DNA of 64,000 nt from Salipiger bermudensis HTCC2601 (GCF_000153725.1 NZ_DS022276.1:2264863-2328862), one strand, 5' to 3'; counted from the stretch's first letter, positions 37,001-47,962 are shown. Notes: generated by a model not told the origin, from the letters alone. Made by a program: numbers and translations.

Positions 37001-39406
37001 GTGACCTCCATGGCGCCGGACCAGATGACCCGGTTCCTTTCCGGCTACGCCCCGATCGAGGGCGTGGCCGACGAGTTGAAACGCCCGGACGGCTCCATGC
37101 GTCCGGTGTGGACGCCGTTGATGCGTCACCTCGCCGGGCAGAGCGCCGAGACGCTGGCGCGCTCGTTTGCCCGCGGCGACCAGTACCTGCACGACACCGG
37201 CGTCTATTTCCGCCAGCACAACACGACCGGCACGGGCACCGGCTCGACGGTGCGCGACTGGCCGCTGAGCCACGTGCCTGTGGTCATCGCCGAGGCCGAA
37301 TGGGCGGCACTGGCCGACGGCATCGCGCAGCGCGCCGAACTGCTCGAGCGGGTGATGGCCGATCTCTACGGTCCCGGCGACCTCGTGCGCGACGGTTTCC
37401 TGCCCGCCGACCTGGTGGCGCAGAACCCGGAATGGCTGCGCCCGGTGGTGGGGATGAAACCGCGCTCCGGCCATTACCTGCACTTCCTCGCCTTCGAACT
37501 CGGCCGCTCGCCGGACGGCAGCTGGTTCGTGCTTGGCGACCGCACGCAGGCGCCCTCGGGGGCGGGGTTCGCACTGGAAAACCGCATGGCCTCGACGCGG
37601 ATCTTTCACGACCTGTTCCAGAAGACCAATATCGAGCGCCTCGCCGGCTTTTTCCGCAGCTTCCGCGATGCGATGAACGGGCTGCGCGGCGACAGCGAGG
37701 GGCGGGTCGGCATCCTGACGCCCGGCCAGCATACCGACACCTATTACGAACACGCCTACATCGCCCGCTACCTCGGCTTCTCGCTGCTGGAATGCGAGGA
37801 TCTCAAGGTGCAGGACGGCCGCCTCGCTGTGCGCACCATCAACGGTCCCGAGCCGGTGGGCGTGCTCTGGCGGCGTCTGGATTCGCGTTTCGCCGATCCG
37901 CTCGAGCTTGACGAGACCTCGGCGCTGGGCACGCCGGGCATGGTCGCGGCGCTGCGGGCGGGGGCGATGGACATGGTCAACTGCCTGGGCTCGGGCGTGC
38001 TCGAGAGCCGGGCGCTGATGGCCTTCCTGCCGCGCATCGCGCGCCACCTGATCGGCGCACCGCTGCGCCTGCCCAACATCGCCACGTGGTGGTGCGGGCA
38101 GGAGACCGAGCGGGCCTACGTGCAGGCCAATCTCGACCGCATGATGATCGGCTCGGCGCAATCGACCAAGCTGCCCTTCGACATCGAGGTCAACACCGCC
38201 GTGGGCGGCAAGTTTCCCTGCGGTGCCGACGAGTCCGTGTCGGACTGGATCGACCGCGAGGGGGCGCAGCTGGTGGGGCAGGAGGCGGTGACGCTCTCGA
38301 CCACGCCGGCAATGATCGACTGCAAGCTGGTGCCGCGCCCCATGGTGGTGCGGGTCTTCGCGGCGCGCACGCCCAATGGCTGGGCGGTGATGCCCGGCGG
38401 CTACGCCCGGATCGGGCGCAGCGGCGATCCCACCGCGCTGGGCATGCAGGCCGGCGGCTCGGTGGCGGATGTGTGGATCATGGCCGATCAGCCGGTGGTA
38501 CAGGACACGCTCAGCAGCAAGCAGAGCGGCCCATTCCTGCGCCGCCTGCCGGGGCTTCTCCCGGCGCGGGCGGCGGACAACCTCTACTGGCTCGGTCGCT
38601 ATGTCGAGCGCGCCGAGGGCGGCGTGCGGGTGCTGCGCGCCTATCACCTGCGGCTCGAGGAATACGGCCGGCGCACGGTGCCGCTGGTCGACAGCCTTGG
38701 CCGGTTCCTCGAGAGCTACGGCTTCGAGACGCGCGAGCCGGTGCCCGACGCGCTGCTGAGCCATCTCGACGCGGCGCTGACCTGCGCCAGCAAGGTGCGC
38801 GACCGCTTCTCCACCGACGGCTGGAGCGCGCTGAACGATCTTGCGGACAGCGCCCGCGAGCTGTCGGACCGCGTCACCCCCGGTGACGATGCCGCCCGCG
38901 CCATGAGCGTGCTGCTGCGCAAGACCGCCGGCTTCTCGGGCCTCGTGCACGAGAACATGTTCCGCTTCCTCGGCTGGCGCTTCCTGTCGATCGGACGGGC
39001 CCTCGAGCGCGCCGACCACATGGCCTCGGTGCTGACGAGCTTTGCTGCGGCCGAGGGGCTCGACGGCGGGCTCGATGCCACGGTCGAGATCGGCGACAGC
39101 GTGATGACCCATCGCCGCCGCTATTCGGTCGAGACTACCCGCGACACGGTGATCGACATGCTGGCGCTCGACCGGGACAACCCGCGCTCGATCCTGTTCC
39201 AGATCGACCGGGTGCGCGAGGAAGAGAGCAAGCTGGCCGAGCTTTCCGGTGCCCAGAGCATGGGCGACGCCGGGCGCAAGATCCTGATGTTGCAGACTGC
39301 CATGGCGGTGGCCACGCCCGAACAGATCACCGCGCGGCGCCTGTCGCGCACACGCCGCGAGCTTGCGGCGATCTCGGAAGCGCTGACCGCGCAGTACCTG
39401 AGCTGA
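37001..39406 (+). CDS. Circularly permuted ATP-grasp protein fused to alpha-E domain
   Basis: 801-aa two-domain protein (798 aa if the ATG at 37010 is the start; both GTG at 37001 and that ATG are possible). Residues about 10-500 are the circularly permuted ATP-grasp ligase (YLHDTGVYFR, GRVGILTPGQHTDTYYEHAY, LPNIATWWCGQ). From about 520 it is an alpha-E helical domain (ARAADNLYWLGRYVERAEGG). In other genomes these are often separate neighbouring genes. ATP-grasp enzymes of this class are predicted amidoligases joining carboxylates and amines. It starts 17 bp after the first transglutaminase and overlaps the second. Confidence 0.88.
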   Translation: MTSMAPDQMTRFLSGYAPIEGVADELKRPDGSMRPVWTPLMRHLAGQSAETLARSFARGDQYLHDTGVYFRQHNTTGTGTGSTVRDWPLSHVPVVIAEAEWAALADGIAQRAELLERVMADLYGPGDLVRDGFLPADLVAQNPEWLRPVVGMKPRSGHYLHFLAFELGRSPDGSWFVLGDRTQAPSGAGFALENRMASTRIFHDLFQKTNIERLAGFFRSFRDAMNGLRGDSEGRVGILTPGQHTDTYYEHAYIARYLGFSLLECEDLKVQDGRLAVRTINGPEPVGVLWRRLDSRFADPLELDETSALGTPGMVAALRAGAMDMVNCLGSGVLESRALMAFLPRIARHLIGAPLRLPNIATWWCGQETERAYVQANLDRMMIGSAQSTKLPFDIEVNTAVGGKFPCGADESVSDWIDREGAQLVGQEAVTLSTTPAMIDCKLVPRPMVVRVFAARTPNGWAVMPGGYARIGRSGDPTALGMQAGGSVADVWIMADQPVVQDTLSSKQSGPFLRRLPGLLPARAADNLYWLGRYVERAEGGVRVLRAYHLRLEEYGRRTVPLVDSLGRFLESYGFETREPVPDALLSHLDAALTCASKVRDRFSTDGWSALNDLADSARELSDRVTPGDDAARAMSVLLRKTAGFSGLVHENMFRFLGWRFLSIGRALERADHMASVLTSFAAAEGLDGGLDATVEIGDSVMTHRRRYSVETTRDTVIDMLALDRDNPRSILFQIDRVREEESKLAELSGAQSMGDAGRKILMLQTAMAVATPEQITARRLSRTRRELAAISEALTAQYLS

Positions 39407-40290
39407 TGCCCATGAGCCAGACATACGACATCACCCTGCGCATCGCCTACAGCTACCAGAGCCCGGCGGCGGCAAGCCGGACGCTGCTGCGGATGCTGCC
39501 GCGCACCTTGCCGGACCAACAGCTGCTCTACGGCGTGGTGACCACCGATCCGGCTCCGGATCACCGCATCGACGATCTCGATTTCTTCGGCAATCCCTGC
39601 ACCGAGCTGGCGCATGAACGGCGGCTCACGGAGATCGATTTCCTGTTCAAGGGCCGTGTGTTGTGCCACGAGCCGTCGCGCGGGCTGGATCTGTCCTGCG
39701 CGCTCGAGGACGTGCCGCGCGAGGTGGCGCAGATCCAGAGCATCGCGCCCGAAAGCCCGCATCATTTCCTCGGCGCCTCGCCACGGCTGCGGCCCGAGCC
39801 CGAGATTGCCGCCTTCGTCCGCGACTGCGTATCGCCCGGACTTTCGGCGCTGGCGGCGGTCGACGCGGTGAGCGCGGCCCTCCACGAGGCCTTTGCCTTC
39901 GATCCCGGCGCCACCGAGGTCACCACCACCCCGATCGAGGCGTTCCGCGCCCGCCGCGGCGTCTGCCAGGACATCAGCCACGTGATGATCACCGGGTTGC
40001 GTGCCATCGGCATCCCGGCGGGCTACGTCTCGGGATTTCTGCGCACGATACCGCCCAAGGGGCAGAAGCGGCTCGAGGGGGCCGACGCCATGCATGCCTG
40101 GGTGCGGGCCTGGTGCGGCGCCGAGACCGGCTGGGTCGCCTTCGATCCCACCAACGCCATCCGCGCCGGCACCGATCATGTCACCGTGGCCTTCGGGCGC
40201 GACTATTCCGACGTGGCCCCGGTCAAGGGCTCGCTGCGCTCCTCGGGGTCGCACAAGACCACCCATCACGTCGACGTGGTGCCGGTCTGA
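39406..40290 (+). CDS. Transglutaminase family protein
   Basis: 294-aa protein with the standard small architecture: an N-terminal beta domain (YDITLRIAYSYQSPAA) and a transglutaminase/cysteine protease core with catalytic Cys in RRGVCQDISHVM, His in DAMHAWVRAWCG and Asp in AFDPTN. The TGATG overlap with the ATP-grasp/alpha-E gene shows translational coupling. In other bacteria the neighbouring gene is often Anbu, a proteasome-like peptidase; none is seen here. Confidence 0.92.
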   Translation: MPMSQTYDITLRIAYSYQSPAAASRTLLRMLPRTLPDQQLLYGVVTTDPAPDHRIDDLDFFGNPCTELAHERRLTEIDFLFKGRVLCHEPSRGLDLSCALEDVPREVAQIQSIAPESPHHFLGASPRLRPEPEIAAFVRDCVSPGLSALAAVDAVSAALHEAFAFDPGATEVTTTPIEAFRARRGVCQDISHVMITGLRAIGIPAGYVSGFLRTIPPKGQKRLEGADAMHAWVRAWCGAETGWVAFDPTNAIRAGTDHVTVAFGRDYSDVAPVKGSLRSSGSHKTTHHVDVVPV

Positions 40291-40403
40291 GCGCCTTTAC
40301 CATTGCGTAAGCTGTGATCGGCTAAGCTGCGGCCGTGGCGCCTCCGGCCTTGCCGGGTGTTGAATGGCGCAATACGGCAAGATGGCATGGCGGACCCGCA
40401 GAC

Positions 40404-41393
40404 ATGAGACGCATCGACGAGAAACTTGCCAAGATCACGGCCGAGGATTACAGCCGCCGGGATTTCATCATCACCTTCGCCAAGGATGCCGATCTGCTGC
40501 GCGGGTGTTCGGCCACCGGGCGCGATGGGCTGGGGCGGCCGCGCCCGCTTGCCGCCTACCGGGCCGACGTCCGGCGGGTGATCGAAAGCGACCTTGCCGA
40601 TATCGTGCTGACCTCTCTCTCCACCGCCGAGATGCTGGCGGAATCCGGCGTCTATGCCCGCGCCACCGCCACGCCCGCGGTGCGGCTCAACGATCCCACC
40701 GACATGTGGCGCGTGCGCGGCGGCGCCTATCCGTCCTATCCGGCGCTGCCGTTCCGCTCTGCCCGGCTCGACGCGGTCAAGCCGGTGGCCAATCTCGGGC
40801 TTTACGGCATGACCTTCTACAACAGTCCCGAGCAGGATCACGCCACGCTCACCGCCTATTGCGAATTTCGCGACATCGCCAGCAAGGTCGGCATCCGGCA
40901 CTTCCTGCAGGTCTCGGATCCGAAGGTGGAAATCGACACCGGCGATGCCGACTATGCCGCCTTCCGCAACGATATCCTGATCCGCAGCCTCGCCGGGGTG
41001 GCGCGGCGCGAGCGGCCGATCTTCATCGAGGTCGATTACCACGGCCCTGCCGCCACCGAGGAGCTGGCAAGCTGGCACCCCTCGCGTATCGTCATCGGCG
41101 TCACCGGCTGCCCGAACGGCACCACCCGCGACTGCCTCGAGCGGCTGGCGCAGGCGGAACGCCACGGTGCCCGGCTGGCGAACTTCAGCCGCGAGAGTTT
41201 CCACTGCGAGGATCCGGTGCTGATGCTGGTCGCGATGCGCCGCGTGATCCGTGACGGCATGTCCTCCCACGAGGCGGTGCGCGCCTATCACGACGACCTC
41301 AAGGCGGCAGGTCTGCAGCCCAACCGCCCGTTGCAGGAGGATGCAGAGCTGACCTGTCCGATGCTGAAGGCGCATTCCCGCGAAGCGGCCTGA
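40404..41393 (+). CDS. Uncharacterised protein, possibly an aldolase-type TIM barrel
   Basis: 329-aa protein without a recognised catalytic motif. Alternating strand and helix segments such as LADIVLTSLSTAEMLAESG, VANLGLYGMTFYNSPEQDH, GIRHFLQVSDPKV, RPIFIEVDYHGP and RIVIGVTGCPNGTTRDCLE are compatible with a TIM barrel of the class I aldolase type, from general resemblance only. The predicted start at 40404 leaves 113 bp to the transglutaminase gene, a gap too large to assume one operon. A sugar-acid kinase-like gene lies two genes downstream. Function unknown. Confidence 0.6.
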   Translation: MRRIDEKLAKITAEDYSRRDFIITFAKDADLLRGCSATGRDGLGRPRPLAAYRADVRRVIESDLADIVLTSLSTAEMLAESGVYARATATPAVRLNDPTDMWRVRGGAYPSYPALPFRSARLDAVKPVANLGLYGMTFYNSPEQDHATLTAYCEFRDIASKVGIRHFLQVSDPKVEIDTGDADYAAFRNDILIRSLAGVARRERPIFIEVDYHGPAATEELASWHPSRIVIGVTGCPNGTTRDCLERLAQAERHGARLANFSRESFHCEDPVLMLVAMRRVIRDGMSSHEAVRAYHDDLKAAGLQPNRPLQEDAELTCPMLKAHSREAA

Positions 41394-41468
41394 TGGCTTT
41401 TCCCTTTTCGTCACCGCCGGCCCGGTGCATGACGGGCGGGGTTGGTGACGTGAGGCAAAGGGCAGGCA

Positions 41469-42227
41469 TTGGAACAGACGGTCGCTTTCTGGATCGCCGC
41501 AGGGGCGGCGACGTTCTTTGTCGGCATGTCGAAGGGCGGTTTGCCCATGGTGGCGATGATGGGTGTCCCGATCCTGTCGATCTTCATCGCCCCTGCTGCC
41601 GCCGCGGGCCTGCTGCTGCCGATGTACATCCTCGCCGATGTCTACGCGGTCTGGTTGTTCCGCGGGCATTATTCCGCGCGCAACCTGAAGATCCTGATCC
41701 CGGCGGCGGCCATCGGCATCTTCGTCGCCTTCCTGCTGATCTCGCGGGTGCCGGTCGAGGCCACCAAGCTCGTCGTGGCGCTGATCGGGCTGGGCTATCT
41801 TGCCGATGCGCTGCGCAAGCGGCTGGCGGGCGATTTCGCCGCCTGCCCGGCGGACGTGCCGCGCGGTCTGTTCTGGGGCGCGCTCGCGGGGTTCACCAGC
41901 TATATCAGCCATGCCGGTGGGCCGCCGTTCCAAGCCTACACGCTGCCGCAGAAGATGCCCAAGATGACTTTCGCGGGTACGGCCACCATCACCTTCGCCT
42001 GCATCAACTGGATGAAACTGCCGCCCTACATCCTCGCCGGGCAGGTGACGTGGGACAGCCTGCAGCAGATCGCGGTGCTGGCGCCGCTGGCGCTCATTGG
42101 CGCGTGGTCGGGCTATCGCGTGACCCGCTGGCTGCCGGAACGCGCCTTCTTCCTCCTGGTCAACGTGGCGCTCGGGCTGCTCTGTCTCAAGCTGCTGGTC
42201 GAGGTCGGGCAGGCGTGGTGGCCCTGA
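41469..42227 (+). CDS. TauE/SafE family membrane exporter
   Basis: 252-aa inner-membrane protein of the sulfite-exporter TauE/SafE family: seven to eight hydrophobic segments and the family pattern FFVGMSKGGLPMVAMMGVP and SHAGGPPFQAYTLPQ. These proteins export sulfite, sulfoacetate or related anions, but no sulfonate-degradation gene lies nearby, so the substrate is open. The likely start is TTG at 41469; no better ATG with a ribosome site fits before the first membrane helix. Confidence 0.85.
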   Translation: MEQTVAFWIAAGAATFFVGMSKGGLPMVAMMGVPILSIFIAPAAAAGLLLPMYILADVYAVWLFRGHYSARNLKILIPAAAIGIFVAFLLISRVPVEATKLVVALIGLGYLADALRKRLAGDFAACPADVPRGLFWGALAGFTSYISHAGGPPFQAYTLPQKMPKMTFAGTATITFACINWMKLPPYILAGQVTWDSLQQIAVLAPLALIGAWSGYRVTRWLPERAFFLLVNVALGLLCLKLLVEVGQAWWP

Positions 42228-42298
42228 GAGGCGTTGCGCCCCGGCCTTGAACCGCGGCGGCGCGGGGCGTACCTGTCGCGGCAGAAGGAGTGCCGCCC

Positions 42299-43129
42299 AT
42301 GACAACGCCCGACTGGATCGCCGCCGAACACCGCGAGAGTCGTCTGCGCATCTGGCAGATGGCCGCGGATGACACCGTCCTGGCCCAGACCGAGTGCATC
42401 GCGGAGGGGGGCGAGGACCTCTCCCGCACCCTGAGCCATGCGCTGCCCGGCCTCGATCCGGGCACGCCGGTCGTTGTCAGCGGCGCCGCGAAGCTGCCAT
42501 TCGCCGCCGTACCCTGCACTCCGCCGAAGCTGGCGCAGGCGCAGCGCGACGGCGATCTGCACCGCCTTCCCGGCATCGCGCAGGAGCGCCCGGTGGACGT
42601 GCTGCATGGCGAGGAGACCCGGGTTGCGGGCTTTCTTTCGCTCAACCCGCGCTTCGACGGGGTGATCTGCCTGCCCGGGGCGCAGAGCCGCTGGGTGCAT
42701 GTGAGTGCAGGCGAGATCGTCAGCTTTCGCAGCGCTCTGACCGGGACGCTCTTCGATCTGCTGGGCGCGCCCGAGGCGCTTGGTGTCGACGCCCCCGCCG
42801 CGTTCGACGAGGACGCGCTGCTGCAGGCGGCGGATCAGGCCATGGGGCGCCCGGCGAATTTCGCCGGTGAGCTCGCGGTGATCCGCGCCGAGCGCCATCT
42901 CAGCGGTCTTGGCGACACGCTCGCGGCGTCGCGCGCCATGGGGCTTCTGGTTGGCATGGAGCTCGCCGCCGCCAAGCCCTACTGGCTGGGGCAGAGCGTC
43001 GCCATCGTCGCCGAGGGCAACGCCGCGCAGCCCTACCGGCTGGCGCTCGAGGCGCAGGCGGTGCCGGTGGTCGTGGCCGATGGCGCGCGCATGGCGCTCG
43101 AAGGGCTGAAAGCGGCGCGCAAGGGCTGA
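42299..43129 (+). CDS. 2-dehydro-3-deoxygalactonokinase-like protein, degenerate active site
   Basis: 276-aa protein resembling DgoK, which phosphorylates 2-keto-3-deoxygalactonate in galactonate breakdown. Recognisable marks are HGEETRVAGF and LPGAQSRWVHVSAGEIVSF. Several hallmark residues are altered: the N-terminal phosphate loop (usually DWGTxxxR) reads DWIAAEHRESRLRIW, and the PGTHSKW-type motif has become PGAQSRW. It may not be an active kinase. No galactonate dehydratase or KDPGal aldolase gene of the standard type is present. AAGGAG precedes the ATG at 42299. Confidence 0.65.
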   Translation: MTTPDWIAAEHRESRLRIWQMAADDTVLAQTECIAEGGEDLSRTLSHALPGLDPGTPVVVSGAAKLPFAAVPCTPPKLAQAQRDGDLHRLPGIAQERPVDVLHGEETRVAGFLSLNPRFDGVICLPGAQSRWVHVSAGEIVSFRSALTGTLFDLLGAPEALGVDAPAAFDEDALLQAADQAMGRPANFAGELAVIRAERHLSGLGDTLAASRAMGLLVGMELAAAKPYWLGQSVAIVAEGNAAQPYRLALEAQAVPVVVADGARMALEGLKAARKG

Positions 43130-43199
43130 TCCGTGTCCGAGCCCGTGGCGGCGCCGCGTGCGAAGCGCTAGGCTGAGCGCAAAGCAAGGAGACCCAGCC

Positions 43200-43688
43200 A
43201 TGTCGGACGAGGCCGAGATCCGCCCCGGAGAGACCACCGTCGATCTGCCGCCAGCGGATGACGCGCAGTTGCGCTTCATCGGGCGCATCCGCACCCCGTT
43301 CCTCACCCGGGCCGACTGTCCGCGGCAGGGCGATCCGGAGGAGGGGCCCGAGTGCCGCGTCGAGCTCGATCCGCGTCTCGAGCCGGCGCTGGCCGGGATC
43401 GAGGGCAAGGCTTGGCTCGAGCTGCTCTACTGGCTTGACCGCTCGCGCCGCGACCTGCTGACTCAGCGCCCGCGCGGCAGCGACGGGCCGCGCGGCACCT
43501 TCAGTCTGCGCTCGCCGCAACGTCCCAACCCCATCGGCAGCTCGATGGTCCGGCTCGTGCGCCGCGAGGGGCCGGTGCTGGTGGTGCGCGGGCTCGACTG
43601 CCTCGACGGCACGCCAGTGCTCGACCTCAAGCCCGCCCGTTGCGATCAGGGAGTGCAGATCCGGGCTGAGAGCGAGCGGGAGACGTGA
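43200..43688 (+). CDS. trmO: tRNA (N6-threonylcarbamoyladenosine37) methyltransferase TrmO-like
   Basis: 162-aa protein of the TrmO/TsaA family, which methylates t6A37 of tRNA-Thr using SAM. The hallmark RSPQRPNPIGSS is present, with IGRIRTPF near the N-terminus and LLYWLDRSRRDLL before it, all in family order. An AAGGAG site lies upstream of the ATG at 43200. It stands alone between the dgoK-like gene and the urease operon, 178 bp before ureD. Confidence 0.85.
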   Translation: MSDEAEIRPGETTVDLPPADDAQLRFIGRIRTPFLTRADCPRQGDPEEGPECRVELDPRLEPALAGIEGKAWLELLYWLDRSRRDLLTQRPRGSDGPRGTFSLRSPQRPNPIGSSMVRLVRREGPVLVVRGLDCLDGTPVLDLKPARCDQGVQIRAESERET

Positions 43689-43866
43689 TTTTCATTTCGC
43701 CAAATTTGCGGGCGTTTCGGGCCATATCGCCCTCGTCATGCGCATTGAGGCGCCTCTCAGGCTCCGAGCCGGTTCGTGAGGCGGGTCGCCTGCTTGCCCT
43801 TGCCGCAGGGTCTGCCAAGGGTGCCTGCCGCAGGAGGGCCGCGCCATACCATATGATCAGCCGCAG

Positions 43867-44682
43867 ATGACCGCGCCCGCCGCCATTGCCGCGCAGCGCG
43901 CAAGAGGGAAGGCCCGGTTGGGTGTCCGTCTGCGCAACGGCCGCTCGGCGATTTCGGACCTGCACATGTCCGGAAGCTCCAAGCTGCTGTTTCCGCGTGT
44001 GAAAGACGCGTTGCAGGCGGTCTATCTCAACAGTTCGGGCGGGGTGACCGGGGGCGATGCCTTCGATGTCGAGGCGCGCGCCGAGGCCGGCTCGCATCTC
44101 GTGATGACCACGCAGGCGGCCGAGCGTGTCTACCGCGCGCTGCCCGCCGAGACCGGCCGGGTCGAGACCCGGTTGGCGCTCGAGGCTGGCGCACGGCTCG
44201 ACTGGCTGCCGCAGGAAACCATCCTCTTCGAGGGCGGCGCGCTCGACCGGCGGCTGCGCATCGACATGGCCGGGGACGCAAGGCTCACCGCCTGCGAGTC
44301 CCTGGTCTTTGGCCGCCACGCGATGGGCGAGGTGCTGCACGACCTGCGCCTGCGCGACCATATCGACCTGCGCGTCGACGGTCGGCTGGCCTTTGCCGAC
44401 CGGCTGCACCTGAGCGGCGATGCCGCCGATACGCTCGCGCATCCGGCGATTGCCGGCGGTGCCGGGGCGGTGGCGACGGTGATCCATGCCGCCCCCGGAG
44501 CGGCCACGCTGCGCGATGCGCTGCGCGGGATGCTGCCGGAGACGGCGGGGGTCTCGGCGCTGTCGGAGGAACTTCTGGTACTCCGTCTGGTTTCCGTTGA
44601 CGGCTACACACTGCGGGGCCACCTTGCCCCTGTCCTGCGCCGCCTGAGCGGCGCCGAACTTCCACGACCCTGGATGATCTGA
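43867..44682 (+). CDS. ureD: Urease accessory protein UreD
   Basis: 271-aa scaffold protein that binds apo-urease with UreF and UreG for nickel insertion. Family features include YLNSSGGVTGGDAF, TTQAAERVYRA, LDWLPQETILFEG and the middle ESLVFGRHAMGE. It is the first gene of the urease operon and is followed 3 bp later by ureA. The 178-bp gap before it (43689-43866) must hold the operon promoter, but no clear operator is visible. Confidence 0.95.
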   Translation: MTAPAAIAAQRARGKARLGVRLRNGRSAISDLHMSGSSKLLFPRVKDALQAVYLNSSGGVTGGDAFDVEARAEAGSHLVMTTQAAERVYRALPAETGRVETRLALEAGARLDWLPQETILFEGGALDRRLRIDMAGDARLTACESLVFGRHAMGEVLHDLRLRDHIDLRVDGRLAFADRLHLSGDAADTLAHPAIAGGAGAVATVIHAAPGAATLRDALRGMLPETAGVSALSEELLVLRLVSVDGYTLRGHLAPVLRRLSGAELPRPWMI

Positions 44683-44685
44683 CCC

Positions 44686-44988
44686 ATGCAATTGACCCCC
44701 CGCGAAAAGGACAAGCTGCTTGTCGCAATGGCCGCCGAAGTGGCGCGCAAACGCCTCGCCCGCGGCGTGAAGCTGAACTACCCGGAGGCGGTGGCGCTGA
44801 TCACCGACGCGGTGGTCGAGGGCGCCCGCGACGGACGTTCCGTGGCCGAGATGATGGAGGCCGGTGCGCAGGTCATCAGCGCCGAGCAATGCATGGACGG
44901 CATCTCCGAGATGATCCACGAAGTGCAGGTCGAGGCCACCTTCCCGGACGGCACCAAGCTGGTCACCGTCCACAACCCGATCCGCTGA
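44686..44988 (+). CDS. ureA: Urease gamma subunit
   Basis: 100-aa structural subunit of urease, which hydrolyses urea to ammonia and carbamate. [17 protein letters not shown] and [13 protein letters not shown] at the N-terminus and [21 protein letters not shown] at the end match UreA along its whole length. It starts 3 bp after ureD. Confidence 0.97.
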   Translation: MQLTPREKDKLLVAMAAEVARKRLARGVKLNYPEAVALITDAVVEGARDGRSVAEMMEAGAQVISAEQCMDGISEMIHEVQVEATFPDGTKLVTVHNPIR

Positions 44989-45011
44989 TCTCCCCTCAGA
45001 AGGATACCGCA

Positions 45012-45185
45012 ATGAAATACGCTCTCCCTCTCGCCCTTGTCGCCGGTCCGGCGCTGGCCCATTCCGGCGATGCGCCGCACGTGCACCCGCATGACGGGGC
45101 TTCGTGGCTGATCGTCGTGGCGCTGCTTGGCGTCGTGGCGGTGGGCGCACCGCTGGCGCTGGCGCGCCTCCGGGGCCGCAAATGA
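45012..45185 (+). CDS. Small His-rich membrane protein between ureA and ureB
   Basis: 57-aa protein: signal-like N-terminus ([18 protein letters not shown]), a His-rich loop HVHPHDG, then one membrane helix ([20 protein letters not shown]) and a basic end (LRGRK). It is unlike urease subunits. AAGGAT precedes the ATG, and its stop overlaps the ureB start (ATGA), so it is translated with the operon. The histidines suggest metal contact, perhaps nickel, but this is inference. Confidence 0.7.
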   Translation: MKYALPLALVAGPALAHSGDAPHVHPHDGASWLIVVALLGVVAVGAPLALARLRGRK

Positions 45186-45487
45186 TCCCGGGCGAGCTGA
45201 TCCCCGCCGAGGGGGAGCTCACCCTCAACGCCGATCGCGAGGCGATCACGCTGATGGTGGCGAACACGGGTGATCGCCCGGTGCAGGTGGGCTCGCACTA
45301 CCATTTCGCCGAGACCAACCCGGCGCTCGACTTCGATCGCGACGCCGCGCGCGGTCTGCGGCTCGACATCGCTGCCGGCACCGCTGTGCGCTTCGAGCCG
45401 GGTCAGCGCCGCGAGGTCAACCTGATCCCGATCTCCGGCGCGCGGAAGATCTACGGCTTCAACCAGAAGATCATGGGGGCGCTCTGA
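45182..45487 (+). CDS. ureB: Urease beta subunit
   Basis: 101-aa structural subunit. [19 protein letters not shown], the middle [18 protein letters not shown] and [19 protein letters not shown] span the whole family alignment. It overlaps the small membrane gene by 4 bp and the next small gene starts 1 bp after it. Confidence 0.97.
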   Translation: MIPGELIPAEGELTLNADREAITLMVANTGDRPVQVGSHYHFAETNPALDFDRDAARGLRLDIAAGTAVRFEPGQRREVNLIPISGARKIYGFNQKIMGAL

Positions 45488-45488
45488 G

Positions 45489-45806
45489 ATGTTCAGCCAG
45501 ATGCTGGAATGGCAGCGCAGTGCGCTGAAGGTCGCCTCGCTGGCGGCCGAGGCGCAGCAGGTGGTGGCCTACCGGACGCTCGGCATGGCCGGGCTGTGGT
45601 CGGTGGATCCGTCCGAGAACGTGCGCATGGTGACGGAAAAGAGCCCGGCGCTGATGCAGAGCTGGTGGAGCGCCAGTCGCGCAGCCATGGGCGGGGCCGC
45701 GCCCGAGCGCGTGGTCATGGCGTGGGCCGGACCGCTGGAGCGCAAGGCGCGTTCGAACCGCAAGCGGCTCGCCAAGCGCGGGCCGAACATGAATTTCGGA
45801 GCCTGA
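45489..45806 (+). CDS. Small hypothetical protein in the urease operon (1)
   Basis: 105-aa protein of unknown function, 1 bp after ureB. It is helical and amphipathic (MLEWQRSALKVASLAAEAQQ) with many Trp and Ala and a basic tail (RKARSNRKRLAKRG). The composition recalls phasin-type granule-binding proteins but is not diagnostic. It is followed by another small gene before ureC. Its position makes translation with the operon very likely. Confidence 0.65.
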   Translation: MFSQMLEWQRSALKVASLAAEAQQVVAYRTLGMAGLWSVDPSENVRMVTEKSPALMQSWWSASRAAMGGAAPERVVMAWAGPLERKARSNRKRLAKRGPNMNFGA

Positions 45807-45835
45807 ACGACGCATCGACCGAGGAGGGTGCCGCG

Positions 45836-46120
45836 ATGTTGCCGACCTACTGGGGATTTACCGCCATGCAGATGGGGGTCGAGATGATCAGCCTGCAGAT
45901 GCGCATGGCCCAGGCCGTCTACGAGGCCGGGGTGATGCAGCAGAAGGCATTCTGGAACGCCCGCCAGCCGCTGGCGGTGGCGCCGCTGATGCCCGCGCCG
46001 ATGAGCATGGGGATCTGCGGCCCGGTGGCGCTGTCCGGCGGTGGCCGTCCGCGCGCCAACTCAGGGCTCAAGGCCGTGCCCGCGGCGCGCCGCTCTCACG
46101 AGCCCGGGACGCCCGTCTGA
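45836..46120 (+). CDS. Small hypothetical protein in the urease operon (2)
   Basis: 94-aa Met/Ala-rich protein with a helical N-terminus ([20 protein letters not shown]) and a flexible Pro-rich second half ([15 protein letters not shown]). Some annotators would call such proteins antifreeze-like, but that is a low-complexity resemblance. GAGGAGGG precedes the ATG at 45836. Function unknown; it sits directly before ureC. Confidence 0.6.
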   Translation: MLPTYWGFTAMQMGVEMISLQMRMAQAVYEAGVMQQKAFWNARQPLAVAPLMPAPMSMGICGPVALSGGGRPRANSGLKAVPAARRSHEPGTPV

Positions 46121-46190
46121 CTTAAATCCAACCGGCGCGCGGCAGGACGCTGCGGACGCCGATGCCGACCTGATGACCAAGGACCACCAC

Positions 46191-47939
<1,749 letters not shown>

Positions 47940-47962
47940 AGCAACGGGGTAGAGGGCTCTGC

